A stretch of DNA of 64,000 nt, from positions 434,001 to 498,000 of the forward strand of contig JACJXX010000002.1 in assembly GCA_020636435.1 (NCBI GenBank), read 5' to 3'. Shown here piece by piece: positions 47,567 to 56,607 of the stretch (position 1 is the stretch's first letter; each line of letters opens with the position of its first letter). The notes beneath the pieces are model-generated. The model saw only the letters and a program-made list of their open reading frames with translations, did not search any database and had not been told where the DNA came from. A program made the position numbers and the translations under genes. Source of the stretch: Lewinellaceae bacterium (GTDB lineage Bacteria; Bacteroidota; Bacteroidia; Chitinophagales; Saprospiraceae).

Positions 47567-49854
47567 GTGGCCGGTTGAACAGCCGCTGGCCATGGAGCCG
47601 TGGCAGTATCTGGTTTTTATTGAAAAATAAAGGCAAAATATTGCTGTCCAGGCAGCTGCTTTTCGCCATGTTGCTGGTGCAGGTTTGGGGCGCTGTTGCC
47701 AGTGCCCAGAGCCACTTCCTGGCCACCATCATCGACGCCGGCAGCAAAGAGCCCCTGATTGGCGCGAATGTCCTGATCGAGGCATTAAACAAGGGCGCCA
47801 GCAGCGATGTGGAAGGTGAAATCGTACTGGAAGGCATCCCCAACGGCAATTTTGAGGCCCGGTTTTCCTACATCGGCTACCAGGACAAAACCCTCGCCCT
47901 TTCTTTCCCGGATGACGATGAGGTAGTGTTCACCGTAGAGTTGGAGCCGGCCGGCGAAGAACTGGAAACCGTCACCGTATCCACTACCCGGAGCAGCCGG
48001 CAGATCCAGCGCCTGCCCACCCGGATCGAGGCCATCACGGCCGAAGAACTGGGCGAGCAGGCGGCGATGAACTCCGCCAATATCGCCATGCTCCTGAAAG
48101 AAAGCACGGGCATCCAGGTGCAGCAAACTTCGGCCAACTCCGCCAACCAGAGCATCCGCATACAAGGCCTCGACGGGCGCTATACCCAAATCCTCAAAGA
48201 TGGCTTCCCCCTTTTCGGAGGGTTTTCGGGCGGATTGAGCGTCATGCAAATCCCTCCGCTGGACTTGTACCAGGTGGAGATCATCAAGGGCAGCATTTCC
48301 ACCTTGTACGGAGGCGGGGCCATCGCCGGGCTGGTCAACCTGATCACCAAGCAGCCTGGAGACAATCCGGAACTGAGTTTTATGTACACCCAAACCCAGG
48401 CCCTGGGTTCTACCTTCAACGGCTTTTACAGCCAGCAGTACGGAAAAGCCGGCCTCACCTTCTACGCCTCCGGGCACTACCAAAAAGCCTACGACAACAA
48501 CCAGGACGACTTCACCGACCTGCCGCAAACCAAAAGCATCAGCATCAACCCTTCCTTCTTCTACGCCTTTTCCGAGACGGCCAAACTGAGGGTAAGCCTG
48601 AACACCACGTTCGAAAACAGGTGGGGCGGCGATGCCAGCCTGATTAAAAACAACGGGCCTTTTTCCATCCACCAGTTCAGCGAGCGCAACCTTTCCGGCC
48701 GGATCGCCTCCATGGCCCAATTTGAGAAACGGCTTTCCAAAAACACTACGCTAATAGCCAAGAACAGCATCAATTATTTTGACAGAAGCATTGAGCTGCC
48801 GGAATTCATCTTTCAGGGCCGGCAAACCGCGAGCTTTTCGGAAGTGGCTTTAAATGCCGAAAAGGCCAAAAGCAGCTGGGTGGCCGGGCTGAACCTGTGG
48901 ACGGATCAATTTGAGGAAGGGCAAGCGCCTGTTCCCCGGGATTACGCCAACCATACCTTTGGATTTTTCGGCCAGCATACCTGGCAGGCCTCCCGCCTCT
49001 TTTCCCTGGAAAGCGGCCTGCGCGCAGATTACCACTCCGATTACCGGTGGTTCGTCCTGCCGCGCCTGTCCGCCCTGCTGAGCATCAGCTCCAACTGGAC
49101 GATGAGAATCGGAGGAGGGCTGGGGTACCAGGCGCCCACCATTTTTACGGAGGAATCGGAAAGGCTGGCCTACCGGAATATCCTGCCCATTGCCGTGGGA
49201 CAAACCGAGGCGGAAACCTCCATTGGCGGCAATTTCGACATCAATTACCGGGCCATCCTTTTTGATAAAGCCACCATTGCTGTCAACAACCTGTTGTTCT
49301 ACACCCGCTTGTCCCACCCGCTGGTTCTGAACTACGATGGCTTCCGCTTTTTTTATAAAAATGCAAGCGGGGCGCTGAGCAGCAAGGGGCTGGAAACCAA
49401 CCTGAAACTTACAGTAGAAGATATCACTTTATACCTCAATTACACCCTGCTCGACGTTCAACTGGACTACAACGGCATCCAACGCCCCAAACCCCTGACG
49501 CCCCGGCACAACCTCGGCACATCTCTGATGTATGAGACGGAAAAGTGGCGGTTGGGCTATGAAGCCTACTACACCGGCCGCCAATTCCTGGACGACAAAT
49601 CCCGGGTCCGGGACTACTGGACGATGGGCTTCATGGCGATGCGCACCTGGCCGGCCGTCAGCCTGTTCATCAACTTCGAAAACATGACGGACGTCCGCCA
49701 GTCCCGCTATCAGAATATGTTCGAGCCGCCGCATCAAAGCCCCGTCTTCCAGGAAATCTGGGCGCCCACCGACGGATTTATTTTTACGGTTGGCGCCAAG
49801 GTGGATGTGCTCGGGGGGGATGGAGACGGCAAGGTATTTGGAGGCTGTCAGTAA
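47563..49854 (+). CDS. TonB-dependent outer-membrane receptor
   Basis: 763 residues. The annotated start overlaps the amylase stub; a later start near SRQLLFAMLLVQVWGAVASAQ would give a cleaner signal peptide. Carboxypeptidase-D-like regulatory domain (about 50-120; DAGSKEPLIGANVLIEALNK), plug domain (about 140-250; RIEAITAEELGEQAAMNSAN, SIRIQGLDGRYTQILKDGFP) and a 22-strand barrel to the end. It imports siderophores, vitamins or sugars with TonB energy; ligand unknown. Its last 7 bp overlap the convergent gene at 49848. Confidence 0.85.
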   Translation: MSGRLNSRWPWSRGSIWFLLKNKGKILLSRQLLFAMLLVQVWGAVASAQSHFLATIIDAGSKEPLIGANVLIEALNKGASSDVEGEIVLEGIPNGNFEARFSYIGYQDKTLALSFPDDDEVVFTVELEPAGEELETVTVSTTRSSRQIQRLPTRIEAITAEELGEQAAMNSANIAMLLKESTGIQVQQTSANSANQSIRIQGLDGRYTQILKDGFPLFGGFSGGLSVMQIPPLDLYQVEIIKGSISTLYGGGAIAGLVNLITKQPGDNPELSFMYTQTQALGSTFNGFYSQQYGKAGLTFYASGHYQKAYDNNQDDFTDLPQTKSISINPSFFYAFSETAKLRVSLNTTFENRWGGDASLIKNNGPFSIHQFSERNLSGRIASMAQFEKRLSKNTTLIAKNSINYFDRSIELPEFIFQGRQTASFSEVALNAEKAKSSWVAGLNLWTDQFEEGQAPVPRDYANHTFGFFGQHTWQASRLFSLESGLRADYHSDYRWFVLPRLSALLSISSNWTMRIGGGLGYQAPTIFTEESERLAYRNILPIAVGQTEAETSIGGNFDINYRAILFDKATIAVNNLLFYTRLSHPLVLNYDGFRFFYKNASGALSSKGLETNLKLTVEDITLYLNYTLLDVQLDYNGIQRPKPLTPRHNLGTSLMYETEKWRLGYEAYYTGRQFLDDKSRVRDYWTMGFMAMRTWPAVSLFINFENMTDVRQSRYQNMFEPPHQSPVFQEIWAPTDGFIFTVGAKVDVLGGDGDGKVFGGCQ

Positions 49855-50960
49855 ACCAAATCAACCCCATCCAGGTCATCCAGTTTCCCTCGTAGGCCCC
49901 AGCCTCCGAAGCTTTCCGAAACGGCGATCCAAATTTCATTCCTGCCTTTGTTCAGAGGCAGATAAACGGTATCGAAATAACCGATCGTACCCAGGTATCT
50001 AAAATCGCGAGTCATATAGCTGTTGTTGCCACTGTATATGGCCGTGCCATTACAGTACACCTTTGCACGGTCGCTGTAACCGAAATGGAGCGCTTTTAAC
50101 TGATCTTCGGTAGCATTTATCACTGCCTTTGCAAAAACGGTGTTTTGCTTTTCTCCATCCAGCACAGCAACTGTGCCCAGGTTGGCGGTTCCGGAAGATT
50201 CCACCTTCAAATCCTGCCAGGCCAGGTCATTAACCTGAATATCCTTTAGCGAAAATGCCCTTTCAAGCCTCTTTTCCGGGAAGGGACTGGAAACCGACCA
50301 AACCGGAATAGTTAGCGGATCCATCTCGCTTTCGGCAACGGGGTTACCGATCAGCGTGGGATTATCTTTGGGGGTGTAGGAAAAACCAGAGAAATAGGTA
50401 GATACCAATCCGGAATAGACCATTAGCCCGCCAGCTATTGGTTGTCTTTTCAGAAAGAAGGCATGGAGTACAGGAGTGTTCATATCATCAATATAAACTT
50501 CTGCTCTTGTTCCCGACACGACCAGTTTGACGTGAAACCATTCGTCAAATTTATAAGTATAGGATGCCGAGTATGCTTCGCCATGATACAGTTGCCAGGA
50601 AGACAAGCCGTTATCGACCGGACAATACTGGTTGGCATCAGGTTTTCCAGATTGGTGGGGGCGCAGGTAGAATTCTTCCATGTTGCTGAGGTCCACGATC
50701 CGGAAACGCACCCCTGTAAAGCCTCTTTCGTTCGGGAAGGCCATATCCCATTCGATAATGCCGTCTTTGAAACCGGCGGTTTCGAGGTAGGCAGTTCCGT
50801 TCTTTAATTGCAGGGCTTTCTTTCCCTGGTAATCAGTTAACTGATATTCCTGGGCCTTGATATCCCAGTTAGCCGTATCGAAGGGAACTGCGATCTGGGC
50901 ATTTATTAATTGCGGGAAGGAAAACACAAGAAGACAAAAACAAATTTCTTTCAGCATCAT
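49848..50960 (-). CDS. Secreted LamG/concanavalin-like beta-sandwich protein
   Basis: 370 residues from MMLKEICFCLLVFSFPQLI; the longer frame to 51122 is unlikely. After the signal peptide (to about INAQ) a beta-sandwich (ALQLKNGTAYLETAGFKDG, EWFHVKLVVSGTRAEVYIDD, STYFSGFSYTP) resembles the LamG/3-keto-disaccharide hydrolase fold. The C-terminal third (VFAKAVINATEDQLKALHFG, DRAKVYCNGTAIYSGNN) adds a second jelly roll. The middle HTH-type gene downstream on the other strand has a similar domain (EGSAVCQNTRIYLLCKG). Confidence 0.65.
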   Translation of the reverse strand: MMLKEICFCLLVFSFPQLINAQIAVPFDTANWDIKAQEYQLTDYQGKKALQLKNGTAYLETAGFKDGIIEWDMAFPNERGFTGVRFRIVDLSNMEEFYLRPHQSGKPDANQYCPVDNGLSSWQLYHGEAYSASYTYKFDEWFHVKLVVSGTRAEVYIDDMNTPVLHAFFLKRQPIAGGLMVYSGLVSTYFSGFSYTPKDNPTLIGNPVAESEMDPLTIPVWSVSSPFPEKRLERAFSLKDIQVNDLAWQDLKVESSGTANLGTVAVLDGEKQNTVFAKAVINATEDQLKALHFGYSDRAKVYCNGTAIYSGNNSYMTRDFRYLGTIGYFDTVYLPLNKGRNEIWIAVSESFGGWGLRGKLDDLDGVDLVY

Positions 50961-51102
50961 GATATAGTTTGGTTTGGTAATTCTAACTAGAATTGTGATC
51001 CATATACTTTGTGCCATTGCAAGAAAGAGGAAACTACTTTGGTGAACAATACAGGGCTTGTACAAATTTGTACAAGTGCCAACAGGCAGGATTAAGTAGT
51101 GA

Positions 51103-51211
51103 TTAAAAAATAAATTCGACATTTTGAGTCAATGAATTATGGTGAAGGCCAGCAGTCTCGTCTGGGCAAAGGCCTCCTCCATATTTCATTGACGTCGAAT
51201 TTATTTTTTAA
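51103..51211. repeat. 109-bp near-complete hairpin element
   Basis: TTAAAAAATAAATTCGAC (51103-51120) and GTCGAATTTATTTTTTAA (51194-51211) are an exact inverted pair. Inside, GTCAATGAA/TTCATTGAC and AAGGCC/GGCCTC extend the stem. It lies in the 303-bp gap between divergent genes (49848-50960 and 51264-52550). It may be a MITE or a regulatory hairpin. Confidence 0.8.
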
Positions 51212-51263
51212 ACGTTCCTAAAGAAAGAATAATCGTAAATTACACGATCAAAGGAATAGGTTT

Positions 51264-52550
51264 ATGCAGGACGCCAATAATCACCTCGACAGATGTATCA
51301 AAGAAATAGAAGCAAAACTCGGCTGGGGTGGCGGAGCGCAATGGACACATCAGGATTTCCTTAACCTGAGCGAAAAAATCCAGGAAGAAACCGGAGAACC
51401 ACTCAGTTATATCACTTTGAAGCGGATTTGGGGCAAGGTCGCCTACCACAGCCTTCCCAACTCAAATACCCTGAACATCCTGGCGCACTTTTTGGGATAC
51501 GATTCCTGGAGAACCTTTCAACATGGCCCGCGCCATGAGGTAAAATCCGCTTCAATGATACTGGGCCAGACGGTTAGGCCCTCCGGCAAAAATTGGAAAT
51601 GGGCCTGGAATCTTGTTGGCATTACTGTCCTGACCCTTATTTCCCTGGCAATTATTCTCAGCGCTAAGGGCCGGCCCGGCCTTAATCCGGAAGACTTTCA
51701 ATTCTCCAGCAAGAAGGTAGTTAGCCAGGGCATTCCCAATTCCGTAGTTTTTAATATTGATGCTAAAAGAGCACCCTACGATTCGGTGATCGTCCAACAA
51801 TCCTGGGATACCCGATTGAGAACAACAATCCCTAAAGACCAGTCCCAACATACTTCTATTTATTATTTTCCGGGTTATTTCGACGCCAAACTAGTCGTAG
51901 GCGAGCAGGTTGTGCAGGAGCATAGTTTGCACATCACCACCGACGGCTGGTATTGCGCCGTCCAGCAGGAATCTGTTCCGGTATATTTTCCCGTCGAAGA
52001 AGCCAACAAGGAAGGCAGGTTGGAATTGCATCCTGATCAATTGCGCTCCCGCAATATCCTCCTGCAACCTCGCCCCCCCCTGACAAGAATGGGGAACTGC
52101 CGGGATTTTGATGGGCTGATGACCGATAATTTTATTTTTGAGGCCAAAGTGAGGAATACTTATAAGGAGGGAAGTGCGGTATGTCAAAATACCAGGATTT
52201 ATTTGCTTTGCAAAGGAACGGCGATCTGGATTCCCTTGACGGCAAAAGGGTGTGTTTCTTCGGCCTCTCTGAATTTTGTCAACCACTACGCTTCGGGTAA
52301 GAAAAAAGATCTATCTGCGTTCGGCGTGGATTTCAATCATGATGTACAGGTGAGAATGGAATGTATCCAGGGAAAAGCTTCCATTTTTTTAGATGGCAAC
52401 CTGGCCTATTCCATAGAGGAGAAAATTCAACCGGTTGCCATCAAGGGCATCGATTTCAGATTTGAAGGACTAGGCGCCATTGATGATGTGAAACTGGGTA
52501 GGCCCGGAGAAGATTGGGTGTTCCAAGATAGCTTTTCTGTGAATCTTTGA
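51264..52550 (+). CDS. Membrane protein with N-terminal HTH-like domain and C-terminal beta-sandwich
   Basis: 428 residues. Residues 1-85 (WTHQDFLNLSEKIQEETGEP, LSYITLKRIWGKV, NTLNILAHFLGYDSWRTF) are a helix-turn-helix-like domain found at the N-terminus of many Bacteroidota membrane proteins. One membrane segment (about 113-132; LVGITVLTLISLAIILSAKG). The periplasmic part contains a concanavalin/LamG-like region (about 280-425; DGLMTDNFIFEAKVRNTY, VRMECIQGKASIFLDGNL). This suggests signal transfer from a carbohydrate-type ligand to DNA or another protein (inference). It sits before the 42-bp VNTR. Confidence 0.65.
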   Translation: MQDANNHLDRCIKEIEAKLGWGGGAQWTHQDFLNLSEKIQEETGEPLSYITLKRIWGKVAYHSLPNSNTLNILAHFLGYDSWRTFQHGPRHEVKSASMILGQTVRPSGKNWKWAWNLVGITVLTLISLAIILSAKGRPGLNPEDFQFSSKKVVSQGIPNSVVFNIDAKRAPYDSVIVQQSWDTRLRTTIPKDQSQHTSIYYFPGYFDAKLVVGEQVVQEHSLHITTDGWYCAVQQESVPVYFPVEEANKEGRLELHPDQLRSRNILLQPRPPLTRMGNCRDFDGLMTDNFIFEAKVRNTYKEGSAVCQNTRIYLLCKGTAIWIPLTAKGCVSSASLNFVNHYASGKKKDLSAFGVDFNHDVQVRMECIQGKASIFLDGNLAYSIEEKIQPVAIKGIDFRFEGLGAIDDVKLGRPGEDWVFQDSFSVNL

Positions 52551-52605
52551 AATGGGGGCACCCGTCTAGGGCTAGACGAATTCGACGTTCGGTTGTACGG
52601 CGTTC

Positions 52606-53140
52606 GAGGTTCTTACATTTGCCCGTACACCGTACATCGTACACTCCTGAGTTCCTACATTTGCCCGTACACCGTACATCGTACACTCCTGAGTTCCTAC
52701 ATTTGCCCGTACACCATACATCGTACACTCCTGAGTTCCTACATTTGCCCGTACACCGTACATCGTACACTCCTGAGTTCCTACATTTGCCCGTACACCG
52801 TACATCGTACACTCCTGAGTTCCCACATTTGCCCGTCACCGTACATCGTACACTCCTGAGTCCCCACATTTGCCCGTACACCGTACACCGTACACCCCTG
52901 AGTCCCCACATTTGCCCGTACACCGTACACCCCTGAGTTCCTACATTTGCCCGTACACCGTACATCGTACACTCCTGAGTTCCCACATTTGCCCGTACAC
53001 CGTACATCGTACACTCCTGAGTTCCTACATTTGCCCGTACACCGTACATCGTACACTCCTGAGTCCCCACATTTGCCCGTACACCGTACACCGTACACCC
53101 CTGAGTTCCCACATTTGCCCGTACACCGTACATCGAAAAC
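52606..53140. repeat. 42-bp VNTR, about 13 units
   Basis: Units of about 42 bp contain CATTTGCCCGTACACCGTAC and end near CACTCCTGAG. Thirteen occurrences of CATTTGCCCGT were counted, with small variants (CACCGTACACCCCTGAG) and a one-base loss in the sixth. All three forward frames stay largely open, so ORF calls here are by-products. It fills the gap up to the carboxylase stop codon. Confidence 0.9.
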
Positions 53141-53142
53141 CC

Positions 53143-54777
53143 CTACGTCTGTATCACCCCCGGATTAAACCGTTCCACTTCTGCATTATTCGCCGCTTCA
53201 ATGCCCATAGAAATCACCTGCCGCGTCTCCAGCGGGTCGATGATGGCATCCACCCAGAGGCGGGCGGCGGCGTAATAGGGCGAGGTCTGGTCGTCGTAGC
53301 GATCTTTGATCTCTTTCAGCAGTTCTTCCTTTTCCTGGCTGCTCAGTTCTTTGCCCTGGGCTTTTAAGGTAGAGGACTGAATCTGAAGCAGTACTTTGGC
53401 AGCCTGATCGCCGCCCATGACGGCGATCTTAGCGGTGGGCCAGGCGACGATCAGGCGGGGATCGTAAGCCTTGCCGCACATGGCGTAGTTGCCCGCCCCG
53501 TAGGAGTTGCCCATCACGATACTGAATTTGGGCACCGTGGAGTTGGCCACCGCATTGACCATCTTGGCGCCGTCCTTGATGATGCCGCCGTGCTCCGAGC
53601 GGGTGCCCACCATGAAGCCGGTCACGTCGTGCAGGAAAACCAGCGGGATTTTCTTCTGGTTGCAGTTCATGATGAAGCGGGTGGCCTTGTCGGCCGAATC
53701 GGAATAGATGACGCCGCCGAACTGCATCTCCCCCTTGGCCGTTTTTACCACCTCCCGGTTGTTGGCCACGATGCCCACGGCCCAGCCGTCGATGCGGGCG
53801 TAGGCGCAGATGATGGTCTTGCCGTAGCCGCTCTTGTAGTAGGTGAGCTTGGAATCGTCCACCAGCCGCTTGAGAATCTCTGCGGTTGGATAGGGTTTGT
53901 TGCCTTCAAAGGGAAAGATGCTGTAGAGCTCCTCAGGGTCCTCTTTGGGAGGCGCCGGCTCTGCCCGGTCGAAGCCGGCTTTGGGGAAGTGGCCCATCTT
54001 ATCCATCAGGTCGCGGATGGTGTCCAGACACGTCTGGTCATCCGGCATTTTGTAGTCGGTCACGCCGGAGATATCGCTTTGGGTGACGGCGCCGCCCAGC
54101 GTTTCCTGGTCCACGGTTTCCCCGATGGCCGCCTTCACCAGATAGGGGCCGGCCAGGAAGATGGAGCCGGTGCCCTCCACGATGAGCGCCTCGTCGGACA
54201 TGATGGGCAGATAGGCTCCCCCTGCCACGCAGCTGCCCATGATGGCGGCGATCTGCGGGATGCCCAGGCTCGACATGCGGGCGTTGTTGCGGAAGATGCG
54301 CCCGAAATGCTCCTTGTCGGGAAAAATTTCGTCCTGCATGGGCAGGAATACTCCGGCGCTGTCCACCAGATAGATAATGGGCAGGCGGTTTTCCATGGCG
54401 ATCTCCTGGGCGCGCAGGTTCTTTTTGCCGGTGATGGGAAACCAGGCGCCGGCCTTGACCGTCGCGTCGTTGGCCACGATCACGCACTGCCGCCCGCTGA
54501 CGTAACCGATGACTACCACTACTCCGCCGGCGGGGCAGCCGCCGTAGTCCTTGTACATATCATAACCTGCAAAGGCGCCGAGTTCCAGCACACGGCTGTC
54601 TTTGTCGACGAGGTATTCGATGCGCTCGCGGGCGGTCATCTTGCCCTGCTTGTGCTGCTTTTCGATCCGGCGCTCCCCTCCCCCTTTGTAGATTTTCTCC
54701 AGCCGGTGGTTCATGCGGGAGAGGAGCAGCTTCATCTGGTCGTCGTTCTTGCTTTTGTCGATGTCTATTTTGGCCAT
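53143..54777 (-). CDS. Acyl-CoA carboxylase beta subunit (methylcrotonyl/propionyl-CoA type)
   Basis: 544 residues of the carboxyltransferase family. The N-terminal GGGERRIEKQHKQGKMTARE, CVIVANDATVKAGAWFPITG, IPQIAAIMGSCVAGGAYLPI and SIFLAGPYLVKAAIGE match the methylcrotonyl-CoA carboxylase type most closely; the C-terminal half has the acyl-CoA site (VFLHDVTGFMVGTRSEHGGI, NSYGAGNYAMCGKAYDPRLI). It transfers CO2 from biotin to an acyl-CoA in leucine or odd-chain metabolism. No biotin-carboxylase alpha subunit is adjacent here. Its stop codon adjoins the VNTR. Confidence 0.88.
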   Translation of the reverse strand: MAKIDIDKSKNDDQMKLLLSRMNHRLEKIYKGGGERRIEKQHKQGKMTARERIEYLVDKDSRVLELGAFAGYDMYKDYGGCPAGGVVVVIGYVSGRQCVIVANDATVKAGAWFPITGKKNLRAQEIAMENRLPIIYLVDSAGVFLPMQDEIFPDKEHFGRIFRNNARMSSLGIPQIAAIMGSCVAGGAYLPIMSDEALIVEGTGSIFLAGPYLVKAAIGETVDQETLGGAVTQSDISGVTDYKMPDDQTCLDTIRDLMDKMGHFPKAGFDRAEPAPPKEDPEELYSIFPFEGNKPYPTAEILKRLVDDSKLTYYKSGYGKTIICAYARIDGWAVGIVANNREVVKTAKGEMQFGGVIYSDSADKATRFIMNCNQKKIPLVFLHDVTGFMVGTRSEHGGIIKDGAKMVNAVANSTVPKFSIVMGNSYGAGNYAMCGKAYDPRLIVAWPTAKIAVMGGDQAAKVLLQIQSSTLKAQGKELSSQEKEELLKEIKDRYDDQTSPYYAAARLWVDAIIDPLETRQVISMGIEAANNAEVERFNPGVIQT

Positions 54778-54832
54778 ATTTGGTTAGCTTGTTTTTGAAA
54801 GGCGCACAAAAGTACGAAAAGGAAAGCAGGAA

Positions 54833-54862
54833 GCTTGTCGAAGTCTGGAGACTTCGACAAGC
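54833..54862. repeat. Perfect 13-bp hairpin upstream of the carboxylase gene
   Basis: GCTTGTCGAAGTC-tgga-GACTTCGACAAGC, followed by an imperfect TGTGTAAA/TTTACAC inverted pair to about 54935. It lies between htrA (stop at 54947) and the carboxylase start, so it could serve as the htrA terminator; the T-tract is weak. Confidence 0.65.
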
Positions 54863-54946
54863 AGTGTAAATGTGTAAAAGGGGCGATCTCCCATTGGGGC
54901 TTTCGTTTACACTCTTACACATTTCCACGTTTACACAACAAAAGCT

Positions 54947-56371
54947 TCAATCGATCGGAAAGGCATAATAATACTCCCCCGGGTAGGATTCGTAGACCCC
55001 TTCCAGCATCACTTTCCCGCTGGCGCTGGCAAATGCTTCCATCACGCCGTCAACCGACCCTATCGGTTTGTTGTCGATCTTGGTGATGATGAAGCCGGGG
55101 TCCATATTGGTGCGTTCGATGCGGCTGCCGCGGTAGATGCTGATCACTTTGACGCCATCGGTTTTGAGGCGGCGGCGTTCCTCGCGGGTGAGTTCGCGCA
55201 GTTCGAAGCCCAGGTTGGTGAGCACGTCTACGTTCTTTTCGGTGACCAGGGCGGTGCTGTTGCTTTTGTTCTTCAGCAGCACGCTGGCCGTCTGTTTTTT
55301 GCCGTTGCGGATGAAATCTACGGTCACGCTGTTGCCGGGGCGGTAGCGGCCGAGCTGTTCCTGCATTTCGGGCAGGGTTTTGGTCACCACGCCGTTGATG
55401 CCGACGATCACGTCGCCCTTGCGCATGCCGGCGTCGTCGGCTCCGCTGCCCGGCGTTACGCGGGTCACAAAAACCCCTTCTACGGCTTTCAGCCCCAACT
55501 CTCTGGCCCGCTCATTGGTGATCTCATCGATGAAAACGCCGAGGATGCCGCGCTGGACCAGGCCGAAATCTTTGAGGTCGCGGATCACCTTGCGGGCCAG
55601 GTTGGACGGCACGGCGAAGGAGTAGCCCTCGTAACGGCCCGAACGGGTGATGATGGCCGTATTGATGCCGATCAGCTCGCCATTGGTATTCACCAAAGCG
55701 CCCCCGCTGTTGCCGGGGTTGACGGCGGCGTCGGTCTGAATGAAGGACTCGATGCGGTCCTGCCCCTCCAAGATGTCGATGCTGCGCCCCTTGGCGCTGA
55801 CGATGCCTGCGGTAACGGTCGATTCCAGGTTGAACGGGTTGCCTACCGCGATGACCCATTCGCCCACGCGAAGGGAGTCGGAATTGCCGAACTCCATAAA
55901 GGGCAGCCCCTTGCCCTTGATCTTGATCAGGGCCAGGTCGGTGGAGGGGTCCGTGCCGATCAGTTCTGCCTCAAATTCCCGTTTGTCATTGAGCGTCACC
56001 TCTATATCATCGCTGTCTTCTATGACGTGGTTGTTCGTCACAATGTACCCTTCCGGGGAAATAATGACGCCCGAACCGGAGGCGGAGCCAAGGGTATTGC
56101 CGCCCCAGAAGTCGAAGCCGCCGCCGCCCTGTACGGTCTTGATGTTCACCACCGCCGGGGTGACCGACTCCGCCGCAGCGGTGAAATCGGTAGGCGAGGA
56201 AGACAGGAAAAGGCGCTGTTTGCTCACGTCCATCGGGTCGAAATTGGTATATCGCGCCGGCACCGTCTCGCGGATGATTACTTCCCTCGGCTCGTCAAAG
56301 ACCCGGTAGATCAGAATGGCCAGCAAAGCGCTGAGCAGCGAGCTGGCGCCAATGATAAGATACTGCTTCAT
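54947..56371 (-). CDS. HtrA/DegP-family periplasmic serine protease
   Basis: 474 residues. N-terminal membrane anchor (about 3-22). Trypsin-like catalytic triad His115 (YIVTNNHVIE), Asp145 (GTDPSTDLALIKI) and Ser222 (NPGNSGGAL). Two PDZ domains follow (about 265-355; RGILGVFIDEITNERARELG, GMRKGDVIVGINGVV, and about 385-474; GFIITKIDNKPIGSVDGVM). It degrades or refolds damaged envelope proteins. The next gene on the strand is separated by a 17-bp-arm hairpin at 56406-56456. Confidence 0.92.
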   Translation of the reverse strand: MKQYLIIGASSLLSALLAILIYRVFDEPREVIIRETVPARYTNFDPMDVSKQRLFLSSSPTDFTAAAESVTPAVVNIKTVQGGGGFDFWGGNTLGSASGSGVIISPEGYIVTNNHVIEDSDDIEVTLNDKREFEAELIGTDPSTDLALIKIKGKGLPFMEFGNSDSLRVGEWVIAVGNPFNLESTVTAGIVSAKGRSIDILEGQDRIESFIQTDAAVNPGNSGGALVNTNGELIGINTAIITRSGRYEGYSFAVPSNLARKVIRDLKDFGLVQRGILGVFIDEITNERARELGLKAVEGVFVTRVTPGSGADDAGMRKGDVIVGINGVVTKTLPEMQEQLGRYRPGNSVTVDFIRNGKKQTASVLLKNKSNSTALVTEKNVDVLTNLGFELRELTREERRRLKTDGVKVISIYRGSRIERTNMDPGFIITKIDNKPIGSVDGVMEAFASASGKVMLEGVYESYPGEYYYAFPID

Positions 56372-56405
56372 GTTTCGTCGTCTGTACAGTGGTTACTTTT
56401 ACTGC

Positions 56406-56456
56406 TTATTTCGAGGGTGTGCAGAAGCCTCTAAGCTCCGCACACCCTCGAAATAA
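56406..56456. terminator. Strong 17-bp hairpin between htrA and a TonB receptor gene
   Basis: TTATTTCGAGGGTGTGC (56406-56422) pairs exactly with GCACACCCTCGAAATAA (56440-56456) over a 17-nt loop. It follows the stop of the TonB receptor gene (56604) on the minus strand and precedes htrA. It could be a terminator, or the ends of a small element. Confidence 0.55.
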
Positions 56457-56570
56457 ACGATTTTTTCAGAATGAAATTTCAAGTTACTAATTTTTTACGT
56501 TTCAGGCTAGGTATTGGATGCATTCGGCAAGCATAATGTTTCCGGCCTGGTTGTTGGTTGTTGCTTTCCC

Positions 56571-56607
56571 AACAATCAACGAACAACAATCAACGAACAA
56601 CAATCAG
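56571..56607. repeat. CAACGAACAACAAT short tandem repeat
   Basis: Two to three 14-bp units overlap the C-terminal codons of the TonB receptor; a partner TTGTTGGTTGTTGC lies just before (56550-56563). Confidence 0.75.

Noticed and set aside
52456..53133. Several open frames in the 42-bp VNTR (both strands)
   Set aside because: The unit length is a multiple of three and has no stop, so frames stay open by chance; no signal or domain.
52606..53140. CRISPR array
   Set aside because: Units are contiguous and nearly identical over their full length; there are no unique spacers and no intact cas genes.
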